A stretch of DNA of 64,000 nt, taken from contig JAHBWI010000001.1 of assembly GCA_019637075.1 (NCBI GenBank), forward strand, positions 835,143 to 899,142. Direction: 5' to 3'. Under the pieces are notes generated by a model, which made no database searches, was not told the DNA's origin, and was given only the letters and a program-made list of their open reading frames with translations. Shown here one piece after another: positions 43,212 to 51,729 of the stretch. The stretch comes from Nitrospiraceae bacterium (GTDB lineage Bacteria; Nitrospirota; Nitrospiria; Nitrospirales; Nitrospiraceae). The position numbers and the translations under genes are program-made. Numbering within the stretch: position 1 is the first letter of the stretch; every line of letters starts with the position of its first letter.

Positions 43212-44468
43212 ATGAAATACTCCAGCGCACCCTATGCCATCCAGATCCTCACCGGCAGCCTGCTATTGGTCACGGCCGGCTGCGAAACCACCGACAAGAT
43301 CCTGGGCGGCGCCGAAAGCGTCCTGCGCAGCGGCACGACGCGCAGCGTCATCGATATCGCGACAAGCAAAGACCCAGCTGAAATGGCGCGCCGCAGGGCA
43401 GAAAACTACGGCCGTGATCCTGAAGCGCTCATCCGCGACTTGCGGACGATTCAACGAGATTTCGAGAAACTGATGGCCGCGTTGAGCGGAGAAGTCGGGA
43501 AGAAATGGGGCCAGAAAGAGGTCAAGCTGCCTGAGCAGAAGAAGTATGTGAAGTACACGCAGAATTATCGCAGCCGTGCGATCGTGGACTTCGACACCGG
43601 CAACATCACCGTGGAAACACTCGAAGCCAACGATCCGAAAGCCAGCCTGAAGAACGCGGTGGTCACGACCTTGCTGACCCCCAATGATCCGCGCAGCGTG
43701 GACCTCTTCACGGACAAGGAAGTCACGTTGACCAGCGACAAAGCCCCCTACCTGCTTGGACTGGTGGTCGACCGGGACAATAGACCGATTCGCACGCCGG
43801 ACGACGCCGAAAAATTCGCCGACAACGTGCTCGCTCAGCAGATGGAGTCGCGCAAGGTCGAGATGGACGGGGCGCCGCAAACCGCTCACTTCATCAAGCT
43901 CCCCATGGTGAGCAACTTTACGAACAAACAGGCGGAAAAGTATCGGAGCGTAGTGAATCAATTTGCGGAGCGTTACCAAATCAGTCCGAGTTTGGTTTTC
44001 GCGATCATCCGCACTGAAAGCAACTTCAATCCCTTTGCCGTTAGCTCGGCGCCTGCCTTTGGCCTGATGCAGCTCGTTCCCACTAGCGGAGGGCGCGATG
44101 CCTACCGGAAAGCCAAGGGCCAGGATCAGATCCCGAGCCGCGAGTATCTGTTCGACCCCGAAAACAACATCGAACTGGGCACGGCCTATCTCAACGTTCT
44201 TAGCTACAACCAATTGGATGATGTGAGCAACCCGGTCTCCCGCGAGTACTGCGTGATCTCGGCCTACAACACCGGGGCAGGGAATGTCTTCAAGACCTTC
44301 TCGAAAGATCAACGGACAGCTGTTCAGCAAATCAACAGCCTGCAACCAGCCGCCCTATACGACCGTCTTCGCACCGGCCTTCCTTACCAAGAAACGCGTG
44401 ACTATCTCGCGAAGGTGACGGGGTATCGGAAGCAGTTCGTGACGGGGAACGAGACCGGCGCAAAATGA
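43212..44468 (+). CDS. Membrane-bound lytic murein transglycosylase (MltC-like)
   Basis: A 418-residue lipoprotein (lipobox VTAGC) that cleaves peptidoglycan. After the lipid anchor, residues about 55-235 match the MltC N-terminal domain (KYVKYTQNYRSRAIVDFDTG), and residues about 245-400 the SLT domain with the catalytic glutamate in IIRTESNFNP, then GLMQLVP and the AYNTGAGNV motif. This two-part layout is typical of MltC. The ATG at 43212 gives a signal peptide of normal length. No strong ribosome-binding site is seen. Confidence 0.9.
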   Translation: MKYSSAPYAIQILTGSLLLVTAGCETTDKILGGAESVLRSGTTRSVIDIATSKDPAEMARRRAENYGRDPEALIRDLRTIQRDFEKLMAALSGEVGKKWGQKEVKLPEQKKYVKYTQNYRSRAIVDFDTGNITVETLEANDPKASLKNAVVTTLLTPNDPRSVDLFTDKEVTLTSDKAPYLLGLVVDRDNRPIRTPDDAEKFADNVLAQQMESRKVEMDGAPQTAHFIKLPMVSNFTNKQAEKYRSVVNQFAERYQISPSLVFAIIRTESNFNPFAVSSAPAFGLMQLVPTSGGRDAYRKAKGQDQIPSREYLFDPENNIELGTAYLNVLSYNQLDDVSNPVSREYCVISAYNTGAGNVFKTFSKDQRTAVQQINSLQPAALYDRLRTGLPYQETRDYLAKVTGYRKQFVTGNETGAK

Positions 44469-44484
44469 CCTTACACAACGCGGT

Positions 44485-44874
44485 TCAGTCACGGGACGTG
44501 TGGGGATCTTTTTCCGACAGCCCAGCCACGAACATCTTCAGTCGCCGTTCTGCCACCGGCGACAGCGCGACGAATTCCAATCCATAGACACGATCTCGCT
44601 CCCACCGAACGGTGGCGACTTGAATGCGCATGCGCAGGACCTGGCTCGGCAACCTCATGACGACCGACAGTCGCTCTCCAGGCTGAATCGAGCTTTCGGC
44701 CATGACCATCGCCCCCTTGAGGGACAGATCGAGCACCACACCCTGACGCGACCCGGGCAGCCAACTCCGCAACCCCCTTCTCGAGAAGGTGCAGGTAATA
44801 GGAGCAGGGACTTTGAGACGAGTACAGCCTCGAAGATCGGTGTGAGCGGCGCCGTCAGGCTTGGACTGATCCAT
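44485..44874 (-). CDS. PilZ-domain protein (copy 4)
   Basis: A 129-residue PilZ protein with RGCTR (RxxxR) and DLSLKG, both c-di-GMP motifs intact. It resembles copy 3 closely (VPAPITCTFSRRGLRSWLPG against the same region there, and VRWERDRVYGLEF). The ATG at 44874 has GGGGAGGG upstream, at a slightly long distance. It converges with the MltC-like gene, 17 bases away. Confidence 0.88.
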   Translation of the reverse strand: MDQSKPDGAAHTDLRGCTRLKVPAPITCTFSRRGLRSWLPGSRQGVVLDLSLKGAMVMAESSIQPGERLSVVMRLPSQVLRMRIQVATVRWERDRVYGLEFVALSPVAERRLKMFVAGLSEKDPHTSRD

Positions 44875-45049
44875 AGAGCAAAATACCCTCCCCTTCACGC
44901 TACACCAGCCCTCCCGGTTTGGGAACTGATTTTGCGGATCGGGCGGGTCTGAGCAGAGGGGGAATCTGAATACATCCAGGGCTAGTGCTACCGAGGGCCT
45001 GAAGCGCGATTGCGCAAGAATCCCTCCGTCAGAAGACGTCGACTAGGGC

Positions 45050-46456
45050 TCATGTCGGAATTCTTCCTCCCTCCATCTGATGGAAACAAAATCTCCAGAT
45101 GGGGCCAAATCTGACTCTGAATTCCTCACGGGAGAATCGCCCGTCGCGGTTGTCGTCGAAGTGCTGCACATAGCCTGCGACTTCCTCAGCCGGCACACCC
45201 CATTCCACCAAGAGCATCCGCAGTTCGAACGCCTCCACATAGCCGCTGCGATCCATATCGAGACGATCGAACACGAGATCGGCGCGTTTGGTTTCCGAGT
45301 AGGTCCGTCCCCGATCGAAAATCATCGATACAGGGGACGCCATCGGACGAAAGCGCCAGATCCGTCGGTAAAACTCTTCGAAGGCCCACGACTGCCCGGT
45401 TCCATGGAACCGGCCGATGGCCGACCGATAGAAAGTCGACGCTTTCCACTCGATCAGGACTCCCTCGACTTCTGACCAATCCAGCACGCCGTCCTGGTTT
45501 TGATCCAGCAGCGAGAACACCGCTTTGGCCGGTGCTTTCTCACCCAAAGACATTCCCTCGGCGGAGCCACCTCCGGCGGCAGCAGTCCGACGCAGGATCC
45601 AGTCTTGTTTTGCCGAGAGATCGGGCAAGCTGTAGCGGCTGTGTTCTCGGAAAAAGTAGCGCAACGCCTCATCATCAGGTCGGTAGAGAAGGTGATACGA
45701 GCCGACATATAGCAGAATGAACCCGATCAGCACGAGGGGAGCGACGGGTCCTATGACGGCGGGAAAGGTGACGAACCCGGGAATGAATATCGACACCGTG
45801 TAGAGCGAATCTCGAAAGAGACCGAACCGCTGAAATAGCACGGAGAATACGCGGCACCACATATACGTATTCAAGGCCAAATAGGTCTGCAGCACCAACG
45901 CTTCGGACGAAGGATCGAGCAGCAGACGGACCGCGCAAAATGCGTGGAGCGCGATCACGAACCAATAGCTGGGTGTCATGACGGCCTTCGCCCCGAACAC
46001 GATCGGCGTTTGATACAGGAACGTCGGCACATGCAACAGGAGCGCGGTCGCTGCTGCCACGATCGTCGGCCCGGGCTGACCGGTTCCATAGGCCCACAGC
46101 AAGGACACGAGTTGCACACTTCCGGACACAATATGCCAGGAGAGGATCGAACGCCGGCTGCGGAGCATCAGGAACTTTGGGTGGGCCGGTCGAGTGTAGT
46201 GGTAATAGAGCACGAGTACGTTACAAAGCGTGGAGGCCCATGCGACCAGCAGCGCCTGCGAAGTCATCGGCAGGTCATCGGAAGGGACGAGGATGGTGAA
46301 CGATACGAGGAGATAGGCGCCCAGGATGAGCGTCATCACCATGGGGCGGATCACAGCAACCGACATCGGATCTGTGGGGACGGCGCTCGAACGCATGTCC
46401 GGGCTTTCTAGGCCTGTCTGTTCGGGCCTCTCGCCCATAGCCGTTCGCCGTTGCAT
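45050..46456 (-). CDS. Polytopic membrane protein with three EF-hands
   Basis: A 468-residue protein with about seven hydrophobic helices in residues 35-265, followed by a cytoplasmic or periplasmic domain. That domain has three canonical 12-residue EF-hand loops: DQNQDGVLDWSE, DMDRSGYVEAFE and DDNRDGRFSREE. All oxygen ligands at positions 1, 3, 5, 9 and 12 are acceptable, so calcium binding is likely. I know no bacterial family with this layout by name; the membrane part does not look like a known ion channel. The start may be ATG 46456 or ATG 46438. Confidence 0.8.
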   Translation of the reverse strand: MQRRTAMGERPEQTGLESPDMRSSAVPTDPMSVAVIRPMVMTLILGAYLLVSFTILVPSDDLPMTSQALLVAWASTLCNVLVLYYHYTRPAHPKFLMLRSRRSILSWHIVSGSVQLVSLLWAYGTGQPGPTIVAAATALLLHVPTFLYQTPIVFGAKAVMTPSYWFVIALHAFCAVRLLLDPSSEALVLQTYLALNTYMWCRVFSVLFQRFGLFRDSLYTVSIFIPGFVTFPAVIGPVAPLVLIGFILLYVGSYHLLYRPDDEALRYFFREHSRYSLPDLSAKQDWILRRTAAAGGGSAEGMSLGEKAPAKAVFSLLDQNQDGVLDWSEVEGVLIEWKASTFYRSAIGRFHGTGQSWAFEEFYRRIWRFRPMASPVSMIFDRGRTYSETKRADLVFDRLDMDRSGYVEAFELRMLLVEWGVPAEEVAGYVQHFDDNRDGRFSREEFRVRFGPIWRFCFHQMEGGRIPT

Positions 46457-46567
46457 TTCACGACCACCCGTTGCCCCTCACGGTCGGTCACACACTGATC
46501 CACACGAGCCGCTGCGGCCCCTGCCAAAACTCCAGCATTCTCCGTTGACTTTCAACAGCGCAGGCTG

Positions 46568-46583
46568 AGGCATGCACCTTGCT
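46568..46583 (+). promoter_or_regulatory. Candidate sigma-54 (-24/-12) promoter
   Basis: AGGCATGCACCTTGCT has the -24 GG and -12 GC dinucleotides separated by exactly 10 bases, with a full TTGCT at -12 and GGCA at -24. It lies about 105 bases before the start of the secreted protein at 46689, in a locus that also encodes a sigma-54 activator. Confidence 0.5.
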
Positions 46584-46688
46584 GTGAGCCCCGATCATTG
46601 AACGACACGTCTTGGAGGCCGGTTCATTTCACCCTGACCATTCGGTCCAGCCGCTGTTGGGCCGAGCATGCATGACAAGGAGGTCGCT

Positions 46689-47192
46689 ATGCCTGCACGT
46701 TTCCCTCATCTGATGCTGCTGACCTGTGCACTCGCGTTGTTCTCGCCGGCGGGCTTTGCGTCACCGTCCACCGCTACGGCCGACAGCGTGGCTCTGAACC
46801 CGGTGCTGTGGGGAACGACACAAAAGTCGACCACCTGGGCAGAAGAGCTGCTGGGGCAGGTCGTCACTTATCAGACCCTCACCGAGAAAGGGATCATTTC
46901 TGGAAATTTCAAACCATATCTCGAACAGATGGCCAAGGTCCGCGAGTTCCATCGTACGGGAAACCGGCGAGCGACGTATGACGGAGTCAACCAATTCATG
47001 GTGATGCTGGAAGCCCGGGTTGGCGATATCGATGCTCATAGCGCAGAGGCGATCTGGGATTTCTGCTACCGCGTTACGCCGGATGAATTCCATGCCCGGG
47101 ATCGCCATGTCCGAGCCAAAGGCAGCGACGAAGTGAAGCGATGGGAGGAAATGATCCGGGACATGGAGGAACGAGCCTCGATGTCCTTCTGA
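46689..47192 (+). CDS. Small secreted protein, family of unknown function (copy 1)
   Basis: A 167-residue protein with a signal peptide (residues about 1-25, ending near GFAS). The mature part is helical and charged. It is related to the product of 60455-60844: both contain a YLxQ start, an R-N/D-xxxxYxxxNxFMxxLE helix, and a SAxAxxDYC/FC-xxVTPxxxH end. I do not recognise the family. AAGGAGGTCGCT directly precedes the ATG, which excludes the upstream ATG at 46668. A candidate sigma-54 promoter lies upstream and a hairpin follows the stop. Confidence 0.75.
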   Translation: MPARFPHLMLLTCALALFSPAGFASPSTATADSVALNPVLWGTTQKSTTWAEELLGQVVTYQTLTEKGIISGNFKPYLEQMAKVREFHRTGNRRATYDGVNQFMVMLEARVGDIDAHSAEAIWDFCYRVTPDEFHARDRHVRAKGSDEVKRWEEMIRDMEERASMSF

Positions 47193-47217
47193 TCCGGAGG
47201 GTTAATGCGGAATCCAT

Positions 47218-47254
47218 GAAGCCGCCCTGCATCACTTCCGATGCGGGCGGCTTC
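47218..47254 (+). terminator. Stem-loop after the secreted protein gene
   Basis: GAAGCCGCCC and its complement GGGCGGCTTC, extended by GCATC/GATGC with a one-base bulge, close a six-base loop. No U-run follows, so it may be a partial terminator or mRNA stabiliser between the secreted protein gene and the porin gene. Confidence 0.5.
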
Positions 47255-47297
47255 CCCTCCCTACAGGAAACACAACGGTCCGCAACCTCTCCGATTC

Positions 47298-48986
47298 ATG
47301 CGACGATGCCTCACACAATGGCTTTTCCTCGGGCTGCTGATCTCATCGTCGCTCTGGACCGTTCTGCTCCGGTACTCCACGGCGGCAGCCGAGACACAAG
47401 GGACAAACACCCCAGCGGGGCCGACAATCCCCTGGTTCCTGTCGCCTGGCCCAAACCACGCATTGACGCTGGAGAAACCGGTCCTCGCAGAGCCTTCATC
47501 GCCCTTCGACCTGAGACAAATCTGGATACGCGCCGATCTCCGCGTACGGCCGGAATGGCGCAACGGCGCCTGCTTCGGCGGAGGGCCGCCGGTCTCCGGG
47601 GTCTGCAACGGGCTCGATGAATCGGGAAGCGGCACGACGGCCCGTTCCGGCCCCGCTGCCAGTGACTTCTACATCCAGCAATGGATGCGAGTGGGACTGG
47701 GATACGATCCCACCCCGAACCTTACCTTCTTCGTTGAGTTGCAGGACAGCGCCACATGGGGCGGGAACGGCGACCCGCTGAAGGGAAATGACGCAGGGAC
47801 ACCCCCATGCGCAACACAACGCCCCGGACTCTGTCGGTTGGGTCTGAGAACCGGATATCTGCTGCTGCGCAACCTCGCTGGAATCGAGGGACTAAGCACC
47901 AAGCTCGGCCGACAGTATCTCGTGTTCGGCAATCAACGGTTGTTCGGCCATTTCGACTGGGCCAACACCGGCTACTCGCACGATGGGGTCCTGCTGAGTT
48001 ATGCAGGGCAGCATGTCGACAGTAAGATTGGATGGTTCCGACATGCTGAAACCGACCTGGGACAAGGCGATCCTGGCGGAAGTCTTTCGCCGAACGTCCT
48101 GCCATGCGAGGCGAGCGGAGTCTCATGCGGTTCGGCGCCAGACAGACGTTCAGACGATGCCGGACGCGATGTGGACATGGTCCTCCTCTACAATCAAGTC
48201 CGTTCCCTGCCTGGGCTCGTACTAGAACCATACTACGTGTTCTATTCGAATCGCTTGCCCGAGCAGGCCAATCCCGGCTCATACCTTCCGAAATCATCCA
48301 ATCAACTGCGGCACATGGTAGGACTGCGGACGGAATGGCGCCGCGGAAACTGGGACCTCACCCAGGAGGCAGCCTATCAATTCGGTCGCATGGCCGATGG
48401 ATTGGGATTTGATGACCGGCGTAATCTGAACATCAACGCTTGGGCCTCCGGCACCTGGATAGGCTATACCTGGTACGACCTCGACTGGAAACCTCGTGTC
48501 GCATTCGGTTTCGATTATGCGTCGGGCGACGGCGACAGCAACTGCGTGACACCGTCCGGCGGACAGGCCCGCTCCTGCGGCGGCAATGCCAATACCTTCG
48601 AAAACTTTTTCCCCACGAACTTTCTCCATGTGGGATTCATGCTCAACGGCGCCTGGCGAAACACCCTCCAGGCGCAGATCAATATACAATTTCGGCCGAG
48701 CACCCGCGATCACATCGAGCTCTGGGCCCTCCGCAAGTGCTTGGCAAGCGCGCGGGACAATTGGTACCGTGGCAGTCAATCCCCGCTGATCTTCTCACGC
48801 GCCGACAACGTCGAAACCCATGTCGGCGATGAGATTGATTTTGCCTGGACCCGGATGTTTGCCGACGGCAAAGTCTCGTTCACGGCAATGGTCGGGCACT
48901 TTTTTCCCGGTCCCTACGTGTTTCATCAGTTGGGCCGTGGATCCGATCAAGATTGGGGCATCCTGCAACTCTGGACGAATTTTTAG
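47298..48986 (+). CDS. Outer-membrane porin of the alginate-export (AlgE-like) family
   Basis: A 562-residue predicted beta-barrel. A signal peptide spans about residues 1-33. The mature protein alternates hydrophobic and polar residues in many strands and shows family patterns such as WIRADLRVRPEWRN near the start, LGRQYLVFGNQRLFGHFDW in the middle, and WIGYTWYDLDWKPRVAFGFD. It ends in aromatic residues (WTNF), as outer-membrane proteins do. The substrate is unknown. The ATG at 47298 follows the hairpin; an ATG at 47241 lies inside the hairpin and is unlikely. The sigma-54 activator gene starts six bases after the stop. Confidence 0.82.
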   Translation: MRRCLTQWLFLGLLISSSLWTVLLRYSTAAAETQGTNTPAGPTIPWFLSPGPNHALTLEKPVLAEPSSPFDLRQIWIRADLRVRPEWRNGACFGGGPPVSGVCNGLDESGSGTTARSGPAASDFYIQQWMRVGLGYDPTPNLTFFVELQDSATWGGNGDPLKGNDAGTPPCATQRPGLCRLGLRTGYLLLRNLAGIEGLSTKLGRQYLVFGNQRLFGHFDWANTGYSHDGVLLSYAGQHVDSKIGWFRHAETDLGQGDPGGSLSPNVLPCEASGVSCGSAPDRRSDDAGRDVDMVLLYNQVRSLPGLVLEPYYVFYSNRLPEQANPGSYLPKSSNQLRHMVGLRTEWRRGNWDLTQEAAYQFGRMADGLGFDDRRNLNINAWASGTWIGYTWYDLDWKPRVAFGFDYASGDGDSNCVTPSGGQARSCGGNANTFENFFPTNFLHVGFMLNGAWRNTLQAQINIQFRPSTRDHIELWALRKCLASARDNWYRGSQSPLIFSRADNVETHVGDEIDFAWTRMFADGKVSFTAMVGHFFPGPYVFHQLGRGSDQDWGILQLWTNF

Positions 48987-48992
48987 ACCGCC

Positions 48993-50519
48993 ATGCAACG
49001 CGCCAACCTTAACCTCGAAACGCTCCTCGAAGTCACCAATATCCTCAACTCCCAGCGGGATTTGGAGAGTTTATGGCAAGTCATCGCCGACCAAATCCAA
49101 AATGTGATTCCTTGGGATCGAGCCGGGCTGACGCTTTACGATCAGGATCGTGACGCCTTCCGCTTTTATGCCGTCGTGACCCACATGGCTTCTCCCGCAC
49201 TGACGCAGGATGCCGTGATCCCGCGGAACGGCAGCGCGGTCGGCTGGGTCTACAGCCATCGCCGTCTTCACATCAGACCGAATCTTCAACGGGAACAGGT
49301 GTTCTTCGAAGACCGCTACTACGTGCAAGAGGGACTCGAGCGAATGATCAATCTCCCCCTCCTGGTCCGTGAACATTGCCTCGGCACGCTCAACATCGGC
49401 AGCACCCAACCGGGGACGCTCGATGCCGACGACGTCAAGTTCCTGCAACAGGTGGCCACTCAAATCGCCTATGCCATCGACCACGTTCGGGCCTACCAAC
49501 AAATCAAGCAACTGAGCGACGAGCTGCGACGAGAAAACGAGTACCTGGCAGAACAGGTCAAGTCGACGCGTAACCTCGATTTCGTCATCGGCGAATCCCC
49601 GGCGTTCCGCAAAGTGCTGGACCTCGCAAAAGCGGTGGCCCCGACCACCACCACAGTTCTACTGCTCGGTGACACCGGAACAGGCAAGGAAGTGCTGGCG
49701 GAAGCGATCCACAATATGAGCCCCCGGCACAAGAAGCCCTTCATTCGGGTGAATTGCGCCGCACTACCGTCAGGCTTGATTGAAAGCGAATTGTTCGGAC
49801 ATGAACGGGGGGCCTTCACCGGCGCTGACCAACGCAGACCGGGCAGATTCGAACTGGCGGACGGCGGAACGCTGTTCTTGGATGAGGTCGGAGAGATGCC
49901 GCTGGAGACCCAGGCCAAGTTACTACGGGTGCTCCAGGACGGCCAGGTAGACCGCGTGGGAAGCATAAAACCGCTCCCGGTCGACGTTCGCTTGGTCGCC
50001 GCTACCAACAATGACCTGCAGGCCGCCATCACAACGGGAAACTTCCGCCAGGATCTGTTCTATCGCCTGCACATATTCCCAATCGGCTTGCCCGCCCTGC
50101 GAGACCGGCGTGAAGACATTCCACGGTTAGCCTCATACTTTCTGACCAAAATCGGGGCCAAGCTGAAGCGTCCCCCTCTCCATTTTGACACCAAGTCTAT
50201 GAGCAGACTGATGGAGTACGGCTGGCCGGGGAACGTCCGGGAACTCCAAAACGTGATCGAACGGGCTGTAATCCTCTCCCAAACCTCACAGATTAGCGTG
50301 GATGAGATCCTGCTCCCGGCCCACCGGCCCGCCCCGCCTCCTTGTCCAATGTTAGACCTGGAGAATCTTGAACGGGACCATATTGCCAGAGTGCTGGAGC
50401 AGACGGGCTGGCGCATCTATGGTTCCCAGGGCGCCGCTCAGCTGCTCGGGCTGAATCCGGAAACCCTCCGGAGCCGACTCCGGAAACTTGGGCTCAGACG
50501 CCCAGCTCGGCAGGCCTAA
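48993..50519 (+). CDS. Sigma-54-dependent transcriptional activator with GAF domain
   Basis: A 508-residue activator of the NtrC/NorR/FhlA type. Residues about 15-165 are a GAF sensor domain, residues about 195-430 the AAA+ ATPase with Walker A GDTGTGKE, the sigma-54-contacting GAFTGA near 272, Walker B GGTLFLDEVGEMP and VRLVAATNNDL, and the last 45 residues a Fis-type helix-turn-helix (GAAQLLGLNPETLRSRLRKL). GAFTGA is perfect, so it should be functional. It lies just downstream of the porin on the same strand and probably controls this locus; the ligand of its GAF domain is unknown. Confidence 0.93.
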   Translation: MQRANLNLETLLEVTNILNSQRDLESLWQVIADQIQNVIPWDRAGLTLYDQDRDAFRFYAVVTHMASPALTQDAVIPRNGSAVGWVYSHRRLHIRPNLQREQVFFEDRYYVQEGLERMINLPLLVREHCLGTLNIGSTQPGTLDADDVKFLQQVATQIAYAIDHVRAYQQIKQLSDELRRENEYLAEQVKSTRNLDFVIGESPAFRKVLDLAKAVAPTTTTVLLLGDTGTGKEVLAEAIHNMSPRHKKPFIRVNCAALPSGLIESELFGHERGAFTGADQRRPGRFELADGGTLFLDEVGEMPLETQAKLLRVLQDGQVDRVGSIKPLPVDVRLVAATNNDLQAAITTGNFRQDLFYRLHIFPIGLPALRDRREDIPRLASYFLTKIGAKLKRPPLHFDTKSMSRLMEYGWPGNVRELQNVIERAVILSQTSQISVDEILLPAHRPAPPPCPMLDLENLERDHIARVLEQTGWRIYGSQGAAQLLGLNPETLRSRLRKLGLRRPARQA

Positions 50520-50792
50520 TCCCTTGACCTGGCCCCCAGCGGTTTGACCGGGGGGAGGGTGACGTGATACATTGCCGTACCGTACGAGTCACGCGCACCG
50601 TCCCCTGTTCGCGCCCCCCGTTCCTTATGGGGCTCAGCTGCGAATTCCCCTTGTTTACGCTGCTCCTACGGCCCATCTCTCGTCCCGCGAGGGAGGAGGT
50701 ATGGGCAGGCTCAGGGGCACCCCCTCTGCCTCCTGCCCCCAGTTTGATGGCCTGGACATCGCCATCCTGTTGCATGGTGAAAGGAGTGCCCG

Positions 50793-51062
50793 ATGAAGAT
50801 TACCTCTGTATGGAGAGGAAATAAGGCCTCACAGAAGAAGAAGCGGTCGGTCCCGAAGGTTCGGATCCGCTGGAGTGAGCTCGGCCTGCTCGATCCCGCC
50901 ATCGCCCCACAGGAGACACCGATGGACGAGATCCGCCGCGAGGTCACGGCGCTTGCCAGCCTCGGCTTCGGAGCAGAAACACGCGCACGATCAGAACAAG
51001 CACAAGCGCACGCCTCACGGACCGGTTCATCCCGGAAATCCCCACGCGCCAAGAAGCGCTAG
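50793..51062 (+). CDS. Small basic protein of unknown function
   Basis: An 89-residue protein rich in Lys, Arg, Ser and Ala, with no signal peptide or membrane helix. The middle (RIRWSELGLLDPAIAP, then MDEIRREVTALASLGFG) looks like a helix pair. The end is very basic (SRKSPRAKKR). GAAAGGAG lies before the ATG. Together with the small basic gene 51 bases downstream it may bind nucleic acid or ribosomes; this is inferred from composition only. The 270-base stretch before it shows GC-rich inverted repeats but no gene. Confidence 0.6.
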   Translation: MKITSVWRGNKASQKKKRSVPKVRIRWSELGLLDPAIAPQETPMDEIRREVTALASLGFGAETRARSEQAQAHASRTGSSRKSPRAKKR

Positions 51063-51113
51063 GCTAGACACTGGACCACACTCTGTAGACCACTCGGATC
51101 GAAGGAGGGTACG

Positions 51114-51302
51114 ATCGCACGCGTAGGAAAAACCACCATCGCGAAACGTGACCGGGAAAAGTCCAGGCAGGTTAAACAGCGGGAGAAGGAAGCCCGCCGA
51201 GAGCAACGCAAGGTAGAGAAGGCAAATCGCCCGACGACTAAGGAAGGCGAGGATCCAGATCTCGAAGGGTTGCACTGGGGTCCCCAGGCGCCCCTCTACT
51301 GA
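51114..51302 (+). CDS. Small, highly charged protein with apparent AUC start codon
   Basis: A 62-residue frame that lacks ATG, GTG or TTG at its start but has an ideal AAGGAGG five bases before ATC at 51114. The sequence reads (I/M)ARVGKTTIAKRDREKSRQ, then alternating Lys/Arg/Glu helix (KQREKEARREQRKVEK) and the end EGLHWGPQAPLY. It resembles the widespread small KRxREK-type proteins of unknown function, which normally start MxxxxKKxxxKR. A start at AUC, as known for a few genes using AUU or AUC, is the simplest reading. A hairpin overlaps its stop codon. Confidence 0.55.
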   Translation: MARVGKTTIAKRDREKSRQVKQREKEARREQRKVEKANRPTTKEGEDPDLEGLHWGPQAPLY

Positions 51303-51313
51303 GTAGAGGGGCG
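51289..51313 (+). terminator. Hairpin overlapping the stop of the small gene
   Basis: CGCCCCTCTAC pairs with GTAGAGGGGCG around a TGA loop that contains the stop codon. The 11-base-pair stem is perfect; no U-run follows (TGTGGGG). It may act as a 3'-end structure. Confidence 0.45.
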
Positions 51314-51343
51314 TGTGGGGAAATTCCCCCAAGCCAATAACGG

Positions 51344-51685
51344 CTAGGACGACTTCACGAACCGTTCCGCAGCAAAGACAACTCGCAGCTGCTTGCTGAC
51401 GAGCGAGCGATATTCGCCCTTCTCCTTCGCCATCTTCACCAGCCCTTCCCCGTCGGTCACGATCAACAAATCGTCCTCCGCCAGCAGGAGGCGGTCACAC
51501 TTGCCTACATTGATCCGATATTGCGTGCGCCCGTCAGGATTCTTGGCCGGCCCAACGACGAATTCCGTCAGCCCATCGATGTAGCCTTTTTGGCCATCGA
51601 GACGATGTTGCACCATCGTGCCGTCGGGAATCCGCACCCACCGTCCGGCAGGGCGCCCCGCATCCTGATTTTCCTCATCAGCCAT
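51344..51685 (-). CDS. Hypothetical protein
   Basis: A 113-residue soluble protein of unknown function. Residues 15-75 suggest a small beta domain (RWVRIPDGTMVQHRLDG, then RLLLAEDDLLIVTD), followed by a helical charged end. GGAGG lies six bases before the ATG at 51685, better than the ATG at 51691. It is on the minus strand downstream of the helicase gene, 44 bases after its stop, and may be read from the same transcript. Confidence 0.65.
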   Translation of the reverse strand: MADEENQDAGRPAGRWVRIPDGTMVQHRLDGQKGYIDGLTEFVVGPAKNPDGRTQYRINVGKCDRLLLAEDDLLIVTDGEGLVKMAKEKGEYRSLVSKQLRVVFAAERFVKSS

Positions 51686-51729
51686 CTTCATCCTCCAATT
51701 AATGAACGCATCTGATATCGGGCCCGTCC

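Noticed and set aside
47241..47297. Earlier start for the porin gene
   Set aside because: The codon is inside a stable hairpin, and the signal peptide begins at 47298.
50520..50792. Possible small gene before the basic protein at 50793
   Set aside because: The frames are Pro/Arg/Ser/Cys-rich with no start site support; the stretch holds only GC-rich inverted repeats.
51027..51332. Minus-strand frame of about 100 codons with hydrophobic residues
   Set aside because: It is the reverse of the charged small gene at 51114-51302, whose ribosome-binding site and composition are far better.
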